Assembly: GCF_013912005.1 (NCBI RefSeq)
Contig: NZ_JACESB010000008.1
Location: 1 to 64,000 of the forward strand
DNA length: 64,000 nucleotides
Direction: 5' to 3'
DNA from: Brevundimonas sp.
GTDB taxonomy: Bacteria > Pseudomonadota > Alphaproteobacteria > Caulobacterales > Caulobacteraceae
Of the stretch, positions 53,517 to 62,873 are shown in pieces. The notes beneath the pieces are model-generated. The model saw only the letters and a list, made by a program, of their open reading frames with translations, had not been told where the DNA came from and did not search any database. Both the position numbers and the translations under genes were made by a program. The first letter of the stretch is position 1. Each line of letters opens with the position of its first letter.

Positions 53517-54580
53517 GGCCGCACCTCCTCGTCCGCGTAGATGGCGACGGCGGCCGGGCGGCCGCTGGACGCGCTGCCACGGTACATGCCGGAGGTGTTC
53601 ATGGCGAAGGCGGGCGTTCCATCGACGCCCATGACGATCACCCCGCCGTCGCCGCCGATCGCGCCGACGTCGGCGATCTCCGCCTCGGCGGCCGCCTGCG
53701 CCCCGGCGCCCTCGCGGGTGCGGACGCAGATGTCCCGCGCCACCGTCGAACGGATGAAGTATTCGCCCGAGCCCGTCGCCGACACCGCGCAGCCGTCGGC
53801 GTTGGAGGCGTAGGTGCCGGCGCCGATCACCGGCACGTCGCCGACCCGGCCCCAGCGCTTGGCGGTCATGCCGCCGGTCGAGGTGCCGGCGGCGAGCCGC
53901 CCCTGACTGTCGAGGGCGACGGCCCCGACGGTGCCGAATTTGCGCTCGTTCAGCGGCGGACCGGCGGCGTCCAGGGCGGCCTGCGGAACCGGCGCGCCCT
54001 CCGGCCGGTCGGGGACCGGCTGCCCCGCCGCGGTCAGCGCGCCCACCAGCCCCTGCCAGCGCCGCTCGGTGAAGAAGAAAGACGGCGCGACCTGCTCCAG
54101 GCCGACGGAGGCGGCGAAGCTGTCCGCCCCCTCGCCGATCAGCATGACGTGCGGCGACTGCTCCATCACCGCCCGCGCCGCGGCGATCGGGTGGCGGGTG
54201 CGGGTCAGGCCCGCCACCGCGCCGGCCTGCAGGTTCGAGCCGTCCATCACCGCGGCGTCCAGCTCGTTCCGCCCGGCGGCGGTGAAGACCGCGCCCCGGC
54301 CGGCGTTGAACAGCGGGTCGTCCTCCATCACCTCGATCGCCGCCTGCACTGCGTCCAGGGCCGCGCCGCCGTTGGCCAGCACCGCCGAGCCCGCCTGCAG
54401 CGCCCGGTGCAGGGCGGCGCGATAGGCGGCGTCCTGCTCGGGGCTCAGGCTGTCGCGCTCGATCACCCCGGCGCCGCCGTGGATGGCGAACGACCAGCGC
54501 GGCGCCTCCTGGGCGGCGGCGGGCGTCGTCCCGCAGAGGGCGAGAGCGAGGGCCAGGATCGCGGCGGGGGTGCAGTTCAT
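53513..54580 (-). CDS. Isoaspartyl peptidase / L-asparaginase (Ntn-hydrolase), exported
   Basis: Hydrolyses beta-aspartyl dipeptides and asparagine. The 355-residue precursor has a signal peptide (about 1-24, ending AAAQE), so it acts in the periplasm. HGGAGVIERD opens the fold; autocleavage is expected before Thr in RKFGTVGAVALD, with TSTGGMTAKRWGRVGDVPVIGAG completing the active site. The ATG at 54580 fits the signal peptide; one 15 nt upstream is possible. It heads a coupled operon with cupin, methyltransferase and small-protein genes. Confidence 0.93.
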   Translation of the reverse strand: MNCTPAAILALALALCGTTPAAAQEAPRWSFAIHGGAGVIERDSLSPEQDAAYRAALHRALQAGSAVLANGGAALDAVQAAIEVMEDDPLFNAGRGAVFTAAGRNELDAAVMDGSNLQAGAVAGLTRTRHPIAAARAVMEQSPHVMLIGEGADSFAASVGLEQVAPSFFFTERRWQGLVGALTAAGQPVPDRPEGAPVPQAALDAAGPPLNERKFGTVGAVALDSQGRLAAGTSTGGMTAKRWGRVGDVPVIGAGTYASNADGCAVSATGSGEYFIRSTVARDICVRTREGAGAQAAAEAEIADVGAIGGDGGVIVMGVDGTPAFAMNTSGMYRGSASSGRPAAVAIYADEEVRP

Positions 54581-54614
54581 TGGTTGTTCCGGCATTTCGG
54601 GTAATCTTCCGACC

Positions 54615-54836
54615 ATGTCAGAAGTGACCGACATCGTCATTCCGGTGCTTCAGAAGATCCAGGCACAGCTTGGACGGGTCGAAACCGGCCTCGTCAACAT
54701 CAAGGAAGACATGCACCACATCAAGGTGCGGCTCACCGGCTTGGAGGCCAATGTGAATGGCCTGAACCGCCGGATCGACCATTTTGGTCAGCGACTCGGC
54801 CGGATTGAGCGTCGGCTGGACCTCGTCGAAGTCTGA
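54615..54836 (+). CDS. Small coiled-coil protein (73 aa), possibly acquired
   Basis: An almost uninterrupted heptad pattern (IPVLQKIQAQLGRVETGLVN; IKEDMHHIKVRLTGLEANVN; GLNRRIDHFGQRLGRIERRL) predicts a single coiled coil with no other domain. GC content and third-position bias are clearly lower than in the flanking genes, which suggests recent transfer. Function unknown. Its start is only 34 bp from the divergent isoaspartyl-peptidase start, so their promoters must overlap. Confidence 0.65.
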   Translation: MSEVTDIVIPVLQKIQAQLGRVETGLVNIKEDMHHIKVRLTGLEANVNGLNRRIDHFGQRLGRIERRLDLVEV

Positions 54837-55040
54837 GCGGGGGGCGTTGCCCCGTAGCTGCAGACGATCACGCCAATTCACCCTTAACCCTTGTCCGGCT
54901 TTCCCGACCGTGCTGCTTATGCGCCTTCGCGCGTCAGGTGGGGCGCAAGTCACAGGGAGTAAGCCGTTGAACCGAACGGTCGCAGGGGGCGCGCACGGCG
55001 CGTCTGACGGGCTTCGGGCCCGCCAGGGGGGAGCCCGGGC

Positions 55041-56981
55041 ATGAACATTGTCATCATCGCAGGTCTGATCATCACGGCCCTCACGGGCATCCCCGTGCTG
55101 ATGCAGATCCTGAAGAACCACCCGAAGGGGCTGATCATCCTGTTCTTCGCCGAGATGTGGGAGCGATTCTCCTACTACGGCATGCGGGGCATCCTGATCT
55201 TCTACCTGACCCAGCACTTCCTGTTCGACGACGCCACGGCCTCGGCGACCTACGGGTCCTACACCTCGCTGGTCTACCTGCTGCCGCTGATCGGCGGCAT
55301 CATGGCCGACCGCTACATCGGCACCCGCAAGGCGATCGCCTTCGGCGCCCTGCTGCTGGTCGCCGGTCACGGACTGATGGCCTACGAGGGCCGCCCGGCC
55401 ACGGAGACCCTGAGCTACGGCGGCGCCCAGTACGAGGTGGTCAGCGAAGGCCGCGGCGCGGCGCGCGAGGTCGGCATCATGGTCGACGGCCAGCTCTACG
55501 AGTTCAGTCCCGCCGAGGGCGGCGGGCTCCAGCTCGACGGCCTGCCCGCCGGCGCCTCGCTGCCGGCCGTCCTGCCCGACGGCGAGTACACGATGACCGC
55601 GACCCGCGACATGAGCGGCGTCAACGTCTTCTACCTCGCCCTGTCGCTGATCATCATGGGCGTCGGCTTCCTGAAGCCGAACATCTCGACCATCGTCGGC
55701 CAGCTGTACCCGCAGGGGGATCCCCGCCGCGACTCCGGCTTCACCCTCTACTACTACGGGATCAACCTCGGGGCCTTCTGGGCCGCGGTGCTGTGCGGCT
55801 TCCTCGGCCAGACCGTCGGCTGGTGGGCCGGCTTCGGCCTCGCCGGCGTCGGCATGGCGCTCGGCTTCGTGGTCTTCGTGCTCGGCAAGCCGCTGCTGCA
55901 GGGCAACGGCGAGCCGCCGAACCCGGAGCTGATCAAGCGGCCGCTGTTCGGCCCGATCAACCGCGAATGGCTGATCTACGTCCTCGCCATCCTCGGCGTC
56001 GGCATCGTGTGGTTCATGGTCCAGCGCAACGCCCTCGTGGGCACCGTGCTCGGCATCTCGACCATCCTGTCGCTGATCGCCATCGCCTGGATCATCGCCT
56101 TCGTCTGCAAGACCTGGGTGCAGCGCCAGCGCATGATGCTGGCCGTGGTGCTGATCTTCGGCGCGGTGGTGTTCTTCACCCTGTTCGAACAGGCCGGCAC
56201 CTCGCTGAACCTGTTCGCCGACCGCAACGTCGACCTGACCATCACCCCGACGGTCATGCAGTTCCTCGGCGTCACCATCGGCACCCCGGCCCAGCTGGAA
56301 GCGGCGGGCATCACCCCGTCCGGCTTCTGGATCGACGCGACCATCACGGCCGCCCAGGTCCAGTCGTTCAACGCCGGCTTCATCCTCATCTTCGCGCCGA
56401 TCTTCGCCGCGATGTGGGCCTGGCTTGCCGCGAGGAAGATGGACCCCAACCCGACCATGAAGTTCGGTCTCGGCCTCGTGCAGGTCGGACTCGGCTTCCT
56501 GGTGGTGGTCTGGGCCGCCGGTTCGGGCATGGTCGACAGCGCCTTCCAAATGCCGCTGATCATGCTGGCCCTGCTGTACATGCTGCACACCACCGGCGAG
56601 CTGTTCCTGTCGCCGGTCGGCCTGTCGGAGATCACCAAGCTGTCGCTGGCCTCGGTGGTCAGCTTCATGATGGCGGTGTGGTTCCTCGCCAGCTCGATCG
56701 CCCAGTACGTCGGCGGCTACATCGCCGGCCTGATGGGAACCGAGACCGTCGGCGGGCAGGTGCTCGATCCGGCCGGGGCGCTGCAGACCTCGCTTGCGGG
56801 CTTCGACGCCCTCGGCAAGTGGGGCGTCGGCATCGGCGTGGCCTTCATCCTGATCAGCTTCCTGATCAAGGGCTGGTCGCATGGCGCCAACGACCCGGAC
56901 AACCATCCGGGGCCCGATCTCACCGACCGGGGCCAGGAGGACGGCAACGTCGCCCGGCCGCACGCCAGCACGCCGGCCTGA
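55041..56981 (+). CDS. Proton-dependent oligopeptide transporter (POT/PTR family)
   Basis: Imports di- and tripeptides with protons. The 646-residue protein has about 14 hydrophobic segments. The POT signature ExxERFSYYG is present (EMWERFSYYGMRGIL, TM1), followed by GGIMADRYIGTRK and the FYxxINLG motif (YYYGINLGAFWA). A soluble insertion of about 75 residues (about 115-190, VSEGRGAAREVGIMVDG) splits the N-terminal bundle, as in some Gram-negative members. The 204-nt leader from 54837 has small hairpins but no recognised riboswitch. Confidence 0.94.
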   Translation: MNIVIIAGLIITALTGIPVLMQILKNHPKGLIILFFAEMWERFSYYGMRGILIFYLTQHFLFDDATASATYGSYTSLVYLLPLIGGIMADRYIGTRKAIAFGALLLVAGHGLMAYEGRPATETLSYGGAQYEVVSEGRGAAREVGIMVDGQLYEFSPAEGGGLQLDGLPAGASLPAVLPDGEYTMTATRDMSGVNVFYLALSLIIMGVGFLKPNISTIVGQLYPQGDPRRDSGFTLYYYGINLGAFWAAVLCGFLGQTVGWWAGFGLAGVGMALGFVVFVLGKPLLQGNGEPPNPELIKRPLFGPINREWLIYVLAILGVGIVWFMVQRNALVGTVLGISTILSLIAIAWIIAFVCKTWVQRQRMMLAVVLIFGAVVFFTLFEQAGTSLNLFADRNVDLTITPTVMQFLGVTIGTPAQLEAAGITPSGFWIDATITAAQVQSFNAGFILIFAPIFAAMWAWLAARKMDPNPTMKFGLGLVQVGLGFLVVVWAAGSGMVDSAFQMPLIMLALLYMLHTTGELFLSPVGLSEITKLSLASVVSFMMAVWFLASSIAQYVGGYIAGLMGTETVGGQVLDPAGALQTSLAGFDALGKWGVGIGVAFILISFLIKGWSHGANDPDNHPGPDLTDRGQEDGNVARPHASTPA

Positions 56982-57005
56982 TCCCGGCGCATCGCTGAAA
57001 CGGGA

Positions 57006-57035
57006 AGGGCGGAGCCTCGCGGCTCCGCCCTTTTT
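57006..57035 (+). terminator. Terminator of the POT transporter gene
   Basis: A perfect 11-bp stem (57006-57016 with 57021-57031, TCGC loop) followed by TTTT, 25 nt after the stop. Confidence 0.85.
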
Positions 57036-57051
57036 CGTGGCCGCGGCCGTC

Positions 57052-59103
57052 TCAGAAGGTCCGCCGCACCTGCACGAACAGCCACGGGCTCATCCGCGTG
57101 CGCCGCACCTCGCGGTAGGCCAGCGGGGCGACGTCCCGCGGCCCGGCGAAGATGTCACGGTCGTAGCCTTGTTCCCGGTCGGTGGCGTTGCCCAGGTCGA
57201 GCCGGACCGTCAGGTCGGCCCGCGGCTTCCACTGGCCGTACAGGGTGACGAAGGGCTCGGCGTACAGGGCCCGCACCTCGCGCACCCGGAAGATGCGGCC
57301 CTTGTCGACGTTGCAGCCGTGATCGAAGCCGTACGACCACCGCCCGCCGGCCAGGTCGTGGTTGAAGGCGACGCCGCAGCCGAAGGCCTGCTCGCCCTCG
57401 AAGCGCCGCGCCTCGCCGGTGACCGGATCGATCACCTCGGTGCGCGCCCAGCTGGCCCGCGCCTGCAGCCGGGCGTTGGCCACGCCGAGCCGGTCCAGCG
57501 GCAGGGTCAGGCGCACCATGTATTCGTCGAACGAGCCGTCGCCGATGTTGCCCACCCCGTCGAAACCGCCGGCCAGGGGGATGACGTCCACGACATCCTC
57601 GACCTCGCCGTGGGCGGCATACAGCTCCAGCACCCCCTCCTCCCAGAAGCGCCGTTCATAGGCCGCCTCGAAGATGGTCGTCTTGTCCGGCTCGAGATCG
57701 GGGTTGCCGCCCTCCACCTGGCCGATGTCGATGTCGGCGGAGGCGACGAAGTCCTCGAAGTCCAGCTGCCCCACCTCCCGCTCGACGCGGAAGCGGAACT
57801 GGTGGCCGGTCCATGGCGTCCACGTCGCCTGCAGGCGCGGCTTGGGATAGACGAACGACTTGCTCAGCTCGCTGTCGCCCGACTGGCTGATCTCGGACAC
57901 CTCGACCCGCAGCCCGAACTCCAGCGTGAACTCCGGACGGGGACGCCAGGTCGACTGGCCGAACAGCTCCCCGCGCAGCTCCTCCACCCGCACCGCCGCC
58001 GAGGGCAGGGGCACGGGGACGCCGTTCTCCTCATAGGCCGTCGTGCTGTCGAGGACGTTCCAAGCCACCTCGCCGCCGGTCTCCAGCGCCCAGGCGTCCG
58101 TCGGCCGGTGACGCAGGACGGCGCGCGCGATCGTCTCGCCGGCCGTCGCGTCGGCGGTGAACAGCGAGGTCTCGCCGCCGCCCTCCGAGAAGCCGGCGTA
58201 GTCCTCGCCCGACCACCGCTGCAGCGCGATCAGCTCCATCGAGGTGCGGGGCCCGAGGTCGCGCGTCCAGTTGACCCCGAGTTCGGCGTCGACCTCGTCC
58301 GTCTCCTCGTCGTTGAAGCTGTCCGTCCCGGCGCCGGCGCGAATCAGCACGTCCTGCGAGCTCTCGCTGCCAAACCAGCCCAGAAGGCCGTTCACCCGCA
58401 GCCGTCCGCCGCCCCATCCCCGCTGCGCCGCGCCCGTGGCGCGGACGTTGCGGAAGCGGTCCCACAGCTCCAGGTCCGCGTCCTGGATCAGGGCGCCGGC
58501 GGCGTCGTAGCGCCGGCGAAAGCCGTCCCCGGTGCCGTCGGTGCGGTCCGTGGTGGCGCTGATCGACGCCTCGACCGAATCCTCCCCCTCCCGCCGGGAC
58601 CAGCGGCCGGCGAGCACCGGGCCGACATAGCCGTCGGGGTAGAGGTAGGCGTTGCTCTCGAACACCCGCTCGGTGGCGGCGCCGCGGCGCAGGACGACGT
58701 TGGCGACCACTGGGCGGCCCTGCATGTCGATGCCGGGGGCGCCCCCGCGAATCAGCTCCACATGGGCGACTCCGGAGGCGGAGATCCGCTCCAGCACGGC
58801 CTCCAGCCCGTCGCTCTTGGTGGAGGGCCGCTGGCCGTTGATCAGCACATTGCCGGCCGCGCCGGCCAGGCCGCGGGTGTCGTCGTCGCCCTCGTCGAAC
58901 GAGAAGCCGGGCAGCCGCCTGACCATGTCCAGGGCCGTGTCGGGGCTGGAGGCGGCGAAGAAGGCGGGCTCGAAGACGAGAACGCCGCGCGCCTCGCCGC
59001 CGCCGCCGGCTGCTTGCGAAGGCTCCGGCAGGGGCGCCTGGGCCGCCGCCGGCCCGGCCAGTATCGAGACGGCGGCGCCCGCCAGCCAGATCGCCCTGCG
59101 CAT
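57052..59103 (-). CDS. TonB-dependent outer-membrane receptor (tandem copy 1)
   Basis: A 683-residue outer-membrane beta-barrel. A signal peptide (about 1-22) is followed by a plug domain (about 40-155: LVFEPAFFAASSPDTALDMV, LPGFSFDEGDDDTRG, NVLINGQRPSTKSD, HVELIRGGAPGIDMQG) and the barrel, ending in the assembly signal VRRTF. No carboxypeptidase-like extension or standard TonB box is visible. The ligand is unknown. It lies 94 nt downstream of a clear paralogue, and both share a motif about 48 nt before their start codons. Confidence 0.92.
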   Translation of the reverse strand: MRRAIWLAGAAVSILAGPAAAQAPLPEPSQAAGGGGEARGVLVFEPAFFAASSPDTALDMVRRLPGFSFDEGDDDTRGLAGAAGNVLINGQRPSTKSDGLEAVLERISASGVAHVELIRGGAPGIDMQGRPVVANVVLRRGAATERVFESNAYLYPDGYVGPVLAGRWSRREGEDSVEASISATTDRTDGTGDGFRRRYDAAGALIQDADLELWDRFRNVRATGAAQRGWGGGRLRVNGLLGWFGSESSQDVLIRAGAGTDSFNDEETDEVDAELGVNWTRDLGPRTSMELIALQRWSGEDYAGFSEGGGETSLFTADATAGETIARAVLRHRPTDAWALETGGEVAWNVLDSTTAYEENGVPVPLPSAAVRVEELRGELFGQSTWRPRPEFTLEFGLRVEVSEISQSGDSELSKSFVYPKPRLQATWTPWTGHQFRFRVEREVGQLDFEDFVASADIDIGQVEGGNPDLEPDKTTIFEAAYERRFWEEGVLELYAAHGEVEDVVDVIPLAGGFDGVGNIGDGSFDEYMVRLTLPLDRLGVANARLQARASWARTEVIDPVTGEARRFEGEQAFGCGVAFNHDLAGGRWSYGFDHGCNVDKGRIFRVREVRALYAEPFVTLYGQWKPRADLTVRLDLGNATDREQGYDRDIFAGPRDVAPLAYREVRRTRMSPWLFVQVRRTF

Positions 59104-59149
59104 GCTGTCCTTCCCCTGTCGCCGAAGGATGCGGCGGGGCGGGGCGCGG

Positions 59150-59172
59150 CTCCAGTTACAAGCGTGACAGGT
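59150..59172 (-). promoter_or_regulatory. Shared upstream motif of receptor 1
   Basis: A 23-bp element (plus-strand reading CTCCAGTTACAAGCGTGACA plus GGT) 47 nt before the start codon. It matches 21 of 23 positions with the element before receptor 2, while the flanking DNA does not match. It may be a promoter element or a regulator site. Confidence 0.5.
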
Positions 59173-59197
59173 CCGCGGCGCAAGCGCGGCGCCCCGG

Positions 59198-61243
59198 TCA
59201 GAAGGTCTTGCGCAGGCGCAGCGACCAGAAGGTCCGCGGATCGATGTAGCGGCTCTCCACGAAGGCGATCGGCCGGGCCGGGGTGCGGTCGGCGTAGACC
59301 GTCCGCTCGACCTCGAAGTCGTTCCAGATGTTCACCTGCGCCCGCAGCGACAGGGTCGGCGTCGGCTTGTACTCGGCCCACAGCTCCACATAGTCCGAGC
59401 CGCGGAACCCCGAGGTCTGGTCCGGATCGTAGCTGAACTGGTGCAGGCTCTCGATATAGGCGCCGCCCCATTGCAGCTTCCACGACGGGATGTCCTGCTG
59501 GATGGTGAACACCGGCTGCGACGGCCGCACGCCGGAGATCGCGCGCGTTTCGCCGGTCGTCGGATCGGTCACCTCGGTGTGGTTCCAGGTGTTGCGGAAG
59601 CCCAGCTTGCCGCCGGAGAAGCTGAACCGGTCCATCGGCACGAGGATGTTCACCGCCAGCTGGTCCAGGGTTCCGTCGCCGATGTTGCCCACCGCCGACA
59701 GGCCCATGCCCAGCGGGATCACGTCGATGGCGTCGACGATCTCGTCGTGCCGGTAGCCGATCGAGACGATGCCGTCGGTCCAGAAGCGGCGCTCGTAGGT
59801 GATCTCGCTGATCCAGCGCTGCTCCGGCTCGAGGTCCACGTTGCCGCCGAACACATTGCCGTCGTCGAGATCAGCGGAGGCCGCGAAGTCGCCGAAGTCG
59901 AGCTGTCCCAGCTCGCGCTCGAAGCGGAAGCGGAACTGGTTGTTCGGCATCGGCGTCCAGGTCGCCTGCAGGCGGGGCTTGGCGAAGAAGAAGCTCTTCT
60001 CCTGGTCGGCGTCGCCCGACTGGCGGATGGTCGAGGCCTCGAGGCGCAGGCCGCCCTCAAGGGTCAGGTCGTCGCGGATCCGCCAGGTGCCCTTGCCGAA
60101 GGCCTCGCCGCGCAGCTCCTCCACCTTCACCGAAGCCGAGGGCAGGGGCACCGGCGTTCCGCCCAGGGTGAACGCCTGCTGGGTCTCCAGCATGTTGTAG
60201 GCGACCTCGCCGCCGGTCTCGAAGGTCAGCGCCGGCGACCGCTCGAAGCGGACGAGGCTGCGGAAGATGGTCTCCGAGGCGTTCCCCTCCGAGACGAAGC
60301 GCTGCTCGGGGCTGTCGACGCCGTTCACCCGATCCCGGCCGGTCGACGAGGCTTCGAAGTCGTTGAACTGGTGGATGAAGCGGGTTTCCAGATTGAGCCG
60401 CGGGCTGAGCGGCCGGGTGTAGACCACGCCCACCTCGCCGCTCGACCCGTCGTCGTCGAACAGGTTCTCGCGCCGCACCGTCGGGCTGGTCTGCAGCGAG
60501 ATCGAATGGAAGTCGTTGACGCCGTAGCGGGCCGTCAGGTCGATCTTGCCGCCGAACAGGGGCGTGGCGTAGTTGCCGCGGATCGAGGTGCTGCCGCCGT
60601 ACTGGTCGTTCCAGTAGTCCTCGCTCCGGATCACCGCGCCCGACCCGTTGCGCCGCACCACCGGCCCGACGCCGTTGGCGTCGCTCATCGACATGCCGTC
60701 GCTCAGGGTGACGCCCCAGGTGGTCTCCCCCTCGCGGGCGGTGAACTGGTAGCTCCCGCCGTAGATGTCCTGCCCGCCCTCGAACAGCGTGGCGTTGGCG
60801 GTGAAGATCGACTGCCGGCTCGATTCGCGCCGGGTGATGACGTTCACCACCACGGCGAAGCCCTGCATGTCGATGCCCGGCGCGCCGCCGCGGATCAGCT
60901 CGATGCGCTCGACCTGGCTGGCCAGGGTCCGGCCCAGCACCGCCGAACCGGTGTCGTTCTTGGAGGCCGGCCGCGATCCGTTGACCAGCACATTGCCGAC
61001 CGAGCCCTCGAAGCCGCGACTGCCGTCGCCGTCGACGACGCTGAAGCCCGGGATCCGGTTGACCATGTCCAGGGCGGTGTTGGGCCGCTGGTCGGCGAAG
61101 AAGGCGGGTTCGAAGACGAGGACGCCCTGCTGCCCCGCCTCGGCCTGCGGAGCCGGCGCGGCCGGCGCGGCCGGCGTCTGCGCGGCGGCGAAGCCGGCGG
61201 ACAGCGCCAGCGCCGATGTCGTCAGCAGAATCGTTCTGGTCAT
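59198..61243 (-). CDS. TonB-dependent outer-membrane receptor (tandem copy 2)
   Basis: A 681-residue paralogue of the downstream receptor with the same layout: signal peptide (about 1-21), plug (GVLVFEPAFFADQRPNTALD, RIPGFSVVDGDGSRGFEG, NVLVNGSRPASKNDT, RIELIRGGAPGIDMQG), and a barrel ending SLRLRKTF. Several barrel segments are nearly the same in both copies (PVPLPSASVKVEELRGEAFG), so they arose by local duplication. It starts with ATG at 61243, 49 nt from the shared motif. Confidence 0.92.
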   Translation of the reverse strand: MTRTILLTTSALALSAGFAAAQTPAAPAAPAPQAEAGQQGVLVFEPAFFADQRPNTALDMVNRIPGFSVVDGDGSRGFEGSVGNVLVNGSRPASKNDTGSAVLGRTLASQVERIELIRGGAPGIDMQGFAVVVNVITRRESSRQSIFTANATLFEGGQDIYGGSYQFTAREGETTWGVTLSDGMSMSDANGVGPVVRRNGSGAVIRSEDYWNDQYGGSTSIRGNYATPLFGGKIDLTARYGVNDFHSISLQTSPTVRRENLFDDDGSSGEVGVVYTRPLSPRLNLETRFIHQFNDFEASSTGRDRVNGVDSPEQRFVSEGNASETIFRSLVRFERSPALTFETGGEVAYNMLETQQAFTLGGTPVPLPSASVKVEELRGEAFGKGTWRIRDDLTLEGGLRLEASTIRQSGDADQEKSFFFAKPRLQATWTPMPNNQFRFRFERELGQLDFGDFAASADLDDGNVFGGNVDLEPEQRWISEITYERRFWTDGIVSIGYRHDEIVDAIDVIPLGMGLSAVGNIGDGTLDQLAVNILVPMDRFSFSGGKLGFRNTWNHTEVTDPTTGETRAISGVRPSQPVFTIQQDIPSWKLQWGGAYIESLHQFSYDPDQTSGFRGSDYVELWAEYKPTPTLSLRAQVNIWNDFEVERTVYADRTPARPIAFVESRYIDPRTFWSLRLRKTF

Positions 61244-61291
61244 CGCGTACTCCCCTCGTCGTCGAGAGGTGTGGCGGCGTGTCGCGGCAGT

Positions 61292-61314
61292 CTCCAGTTA
61301 CAAGGGGGACAGGT
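61292..61314 (-). promoter_or_regulatory. Shared upstream motif of receptor 2
   Basis: The counterpart of the element before receptor 1, differing at two of 23 positions. AT-rich DNA (about 61315-61380) lies on its upstream side, which could hold further promoter elements. Confidence 0.5.
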
Positions 61315-61404
61315 GCATTAAAACGCGGACATGATTACACAGAATTAATCTGCGTCTTCTGTTCCCGTTTCCCTGTTACTTGACGTTCTTTGCAGGCCGG
61401 GCCC

Positions 61405-62835
61405 TCAGACCGCCGTCCCGCCCACCGTCAGTCCGCCCATCTTCAGACTGGGCTGGCCGATGCCGACCGGCACGCCCTGGCCGGCCTTGCCGCACACGCC
61501 GACGCCCGGGTCGAAGGCGAAGTCGTCGCCGATCATCTCGATCCGCGTCAGGGCCGTGGCCCCGTCTCCGATCAGGGTCGCGCCCCGCACCGGGGCGGTG
61601 ATCTTCCCGTCCTCGATCAGATAGGCCTCGGTGCACTGGAAGACGAACTTGCCGTTGGTGATGTCCACCTGCCCGCCGCCGAAATTGGCCGCGTAGAGCC
61701 CGCGCTTCGTCGAGGCGATCATGTCCGCTTTCGAGTCCCGCCCGCCTTCCATGAAGGTGTTGGTCATCCGCGGCATGGGCATGTGGGCGAAGGACTGCCG
61801 CCGGCCGTTGCCGGTGGCGCGCGCGCCCAGCTGACGGGCGGACAGCCGGTCGTGCATCAGGCCGACCATGATCCCGTCCTCGATCAGCACGGTGCGGGAG
61901 GTCGGCGTGCCCTCGTCGTCGATGGTCAGCGAGCCGCGGCGACCGGCGATCGAGCCGTCGTCGACCACCGTCACGCCCGGCGCGGCGACGCGCTGGCCCA
62001 TGCGGCCGGTGAACACCGACGACCCCTTGCGATGGAAGTCGCCCTCGAAGCCGTGGCCGATCGCCTCGTGCAGCAGGACGCCGGGCCAGCCGGCGCCCAG
62101 CACCACGTCCATCTCCCCGGCCGGGCAGTCGACGGCCTCGAGGTTGACCAGCGCCTGGCGCAGGGCCTCGTCGACCTGCGCCTGCCAGCGCTCCGGGGCG
62201 ATCCAGGTCTCGAATCCGGCGCGGCCCCCGGCCCCGGAGGAGGCGCTTTCCCGCCGGCCGTCCTTCTCGACCGTGACCGACACGTTCAGCCGCACCAGCG
62301 GCCGCAGGTCGCGCGCCAGCCGGCCGTCGCCGCGCAGGATCTCGATCTGCCGCCGCTCCCCGGTCAGCGAGGCGGACACCTGCACCACCCGCGGATCGCG
62401 GGCCCGGGCCCAGGCGTCGATCTCCGCCAGCAGGGCGATCTTGTCGGAGAAGGCGGGGGAGGCGAGGGGGTCGACCGGCTCGTACAGGCTGCGGTTGGTG
62501 GACGGCGGCGCCTCGGCGGCGGTCCCCGCATGGCCGGCCCGCGCCAGGGCCGCGCTGTCCGCCGCGCGGCGCAGGGCGGCGGCGCTGATCTCGTTGGCGT
62601 GGGCGTAGCCGGCCGTCTCGCCGGCCACCACCCGCAGGCCGAAGCCCTCGGTGGCGTCGTAGGCCGCCGACTTCAGCCGGCCGTCGTCGAAGTGGAGCGC
62701 CTCGGACTCCGAGCGCTCCAGAAACAGCTCCCCGTCGTCGGCGCCGGCGAGGGCGCCCTGCAGGAGGGAGAGGGCCTCGTCGGCGCCGAGGTCGGCGCTG
62801 TCGAGAATGGCGGGCGGAGAAACGGGGACGGTCAT
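61405..62835 (-). CDS. tldD: Metalloprotease TldD
   Basis: A subunit of the TldD-TldE protease that degrades unfolded peptides and matures some RiPPs. It has 476 residues. The zinc motif HExxxH is present in LLHEAIGHGFEGD, with the usual FTGRMGQRVAAPGVTVVDDG and the C-terminal CGKAGQGVPVGIGQPSLKMGG carrying the zinc cysteine. tldE is not in the window. It follows the interrupted GIN-domain gene by 38 nt. Confidence 0.96.
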   Translation of the reverse strand: MTVPVSPPAILDSADLGADEALSLLQGALAGADDGELFLERSESEALHFDDGRLKSAAYDATEGFGLRVVAGETAGYAHANEISAAALRRAADSAALARAGHAGTAAEAPPSTNRSLYEPVDPLASPAFSDKIALLAEIDAWARARDPRVVQVSASLTGERRQIEILRGDGRLARDLRPLVRLNVSVTVEKDGRRESASSGAGGRAGFETWIAPERWQAQVDEALRQALVNLEAVDCPAGEMDVVLGAGWPGVLLHEAIGHGFEGDFHRKGSSVFTGRMGQRVAAPGVTVVDDGSIAGRRGSLTIDDEGTPTSRTVLIEDGIMVGLMHDRLSARQLGARATGNGRRQSFAHMPMPRMTNTFMEGGRDSKADMIASTKRGLYAANFGGGQVDITNGKFVFQCTEAYLIEDGKITAPVRGATLIGDGATALTRIEMIGDDFAFDPGVGVCGKAGQGVPVGIGQPSLKMGGLTVGGTAV

Positions 62836-62873
62836 GGCCTCTAGGTAGGCGCTGACCGTCCCCGCGTCACGGG

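Noticed and set aside
54837-55040. Possible riboswitch in the 204-nt leader of the POT transporter
   Set aside because: Small hairpins are present, but no conserved core of any riboswitch class I know could be identified.
57052-61243. Possible siderophore or polysaccharide-utilisation locus around the receptors
   Set aside because: No sigma/anti-sigma pair, ABC transporter, glycoside hydrolase or biosynthetic gene is adjacent; only two receptors and tldD, so the ligand cannot be inferred.
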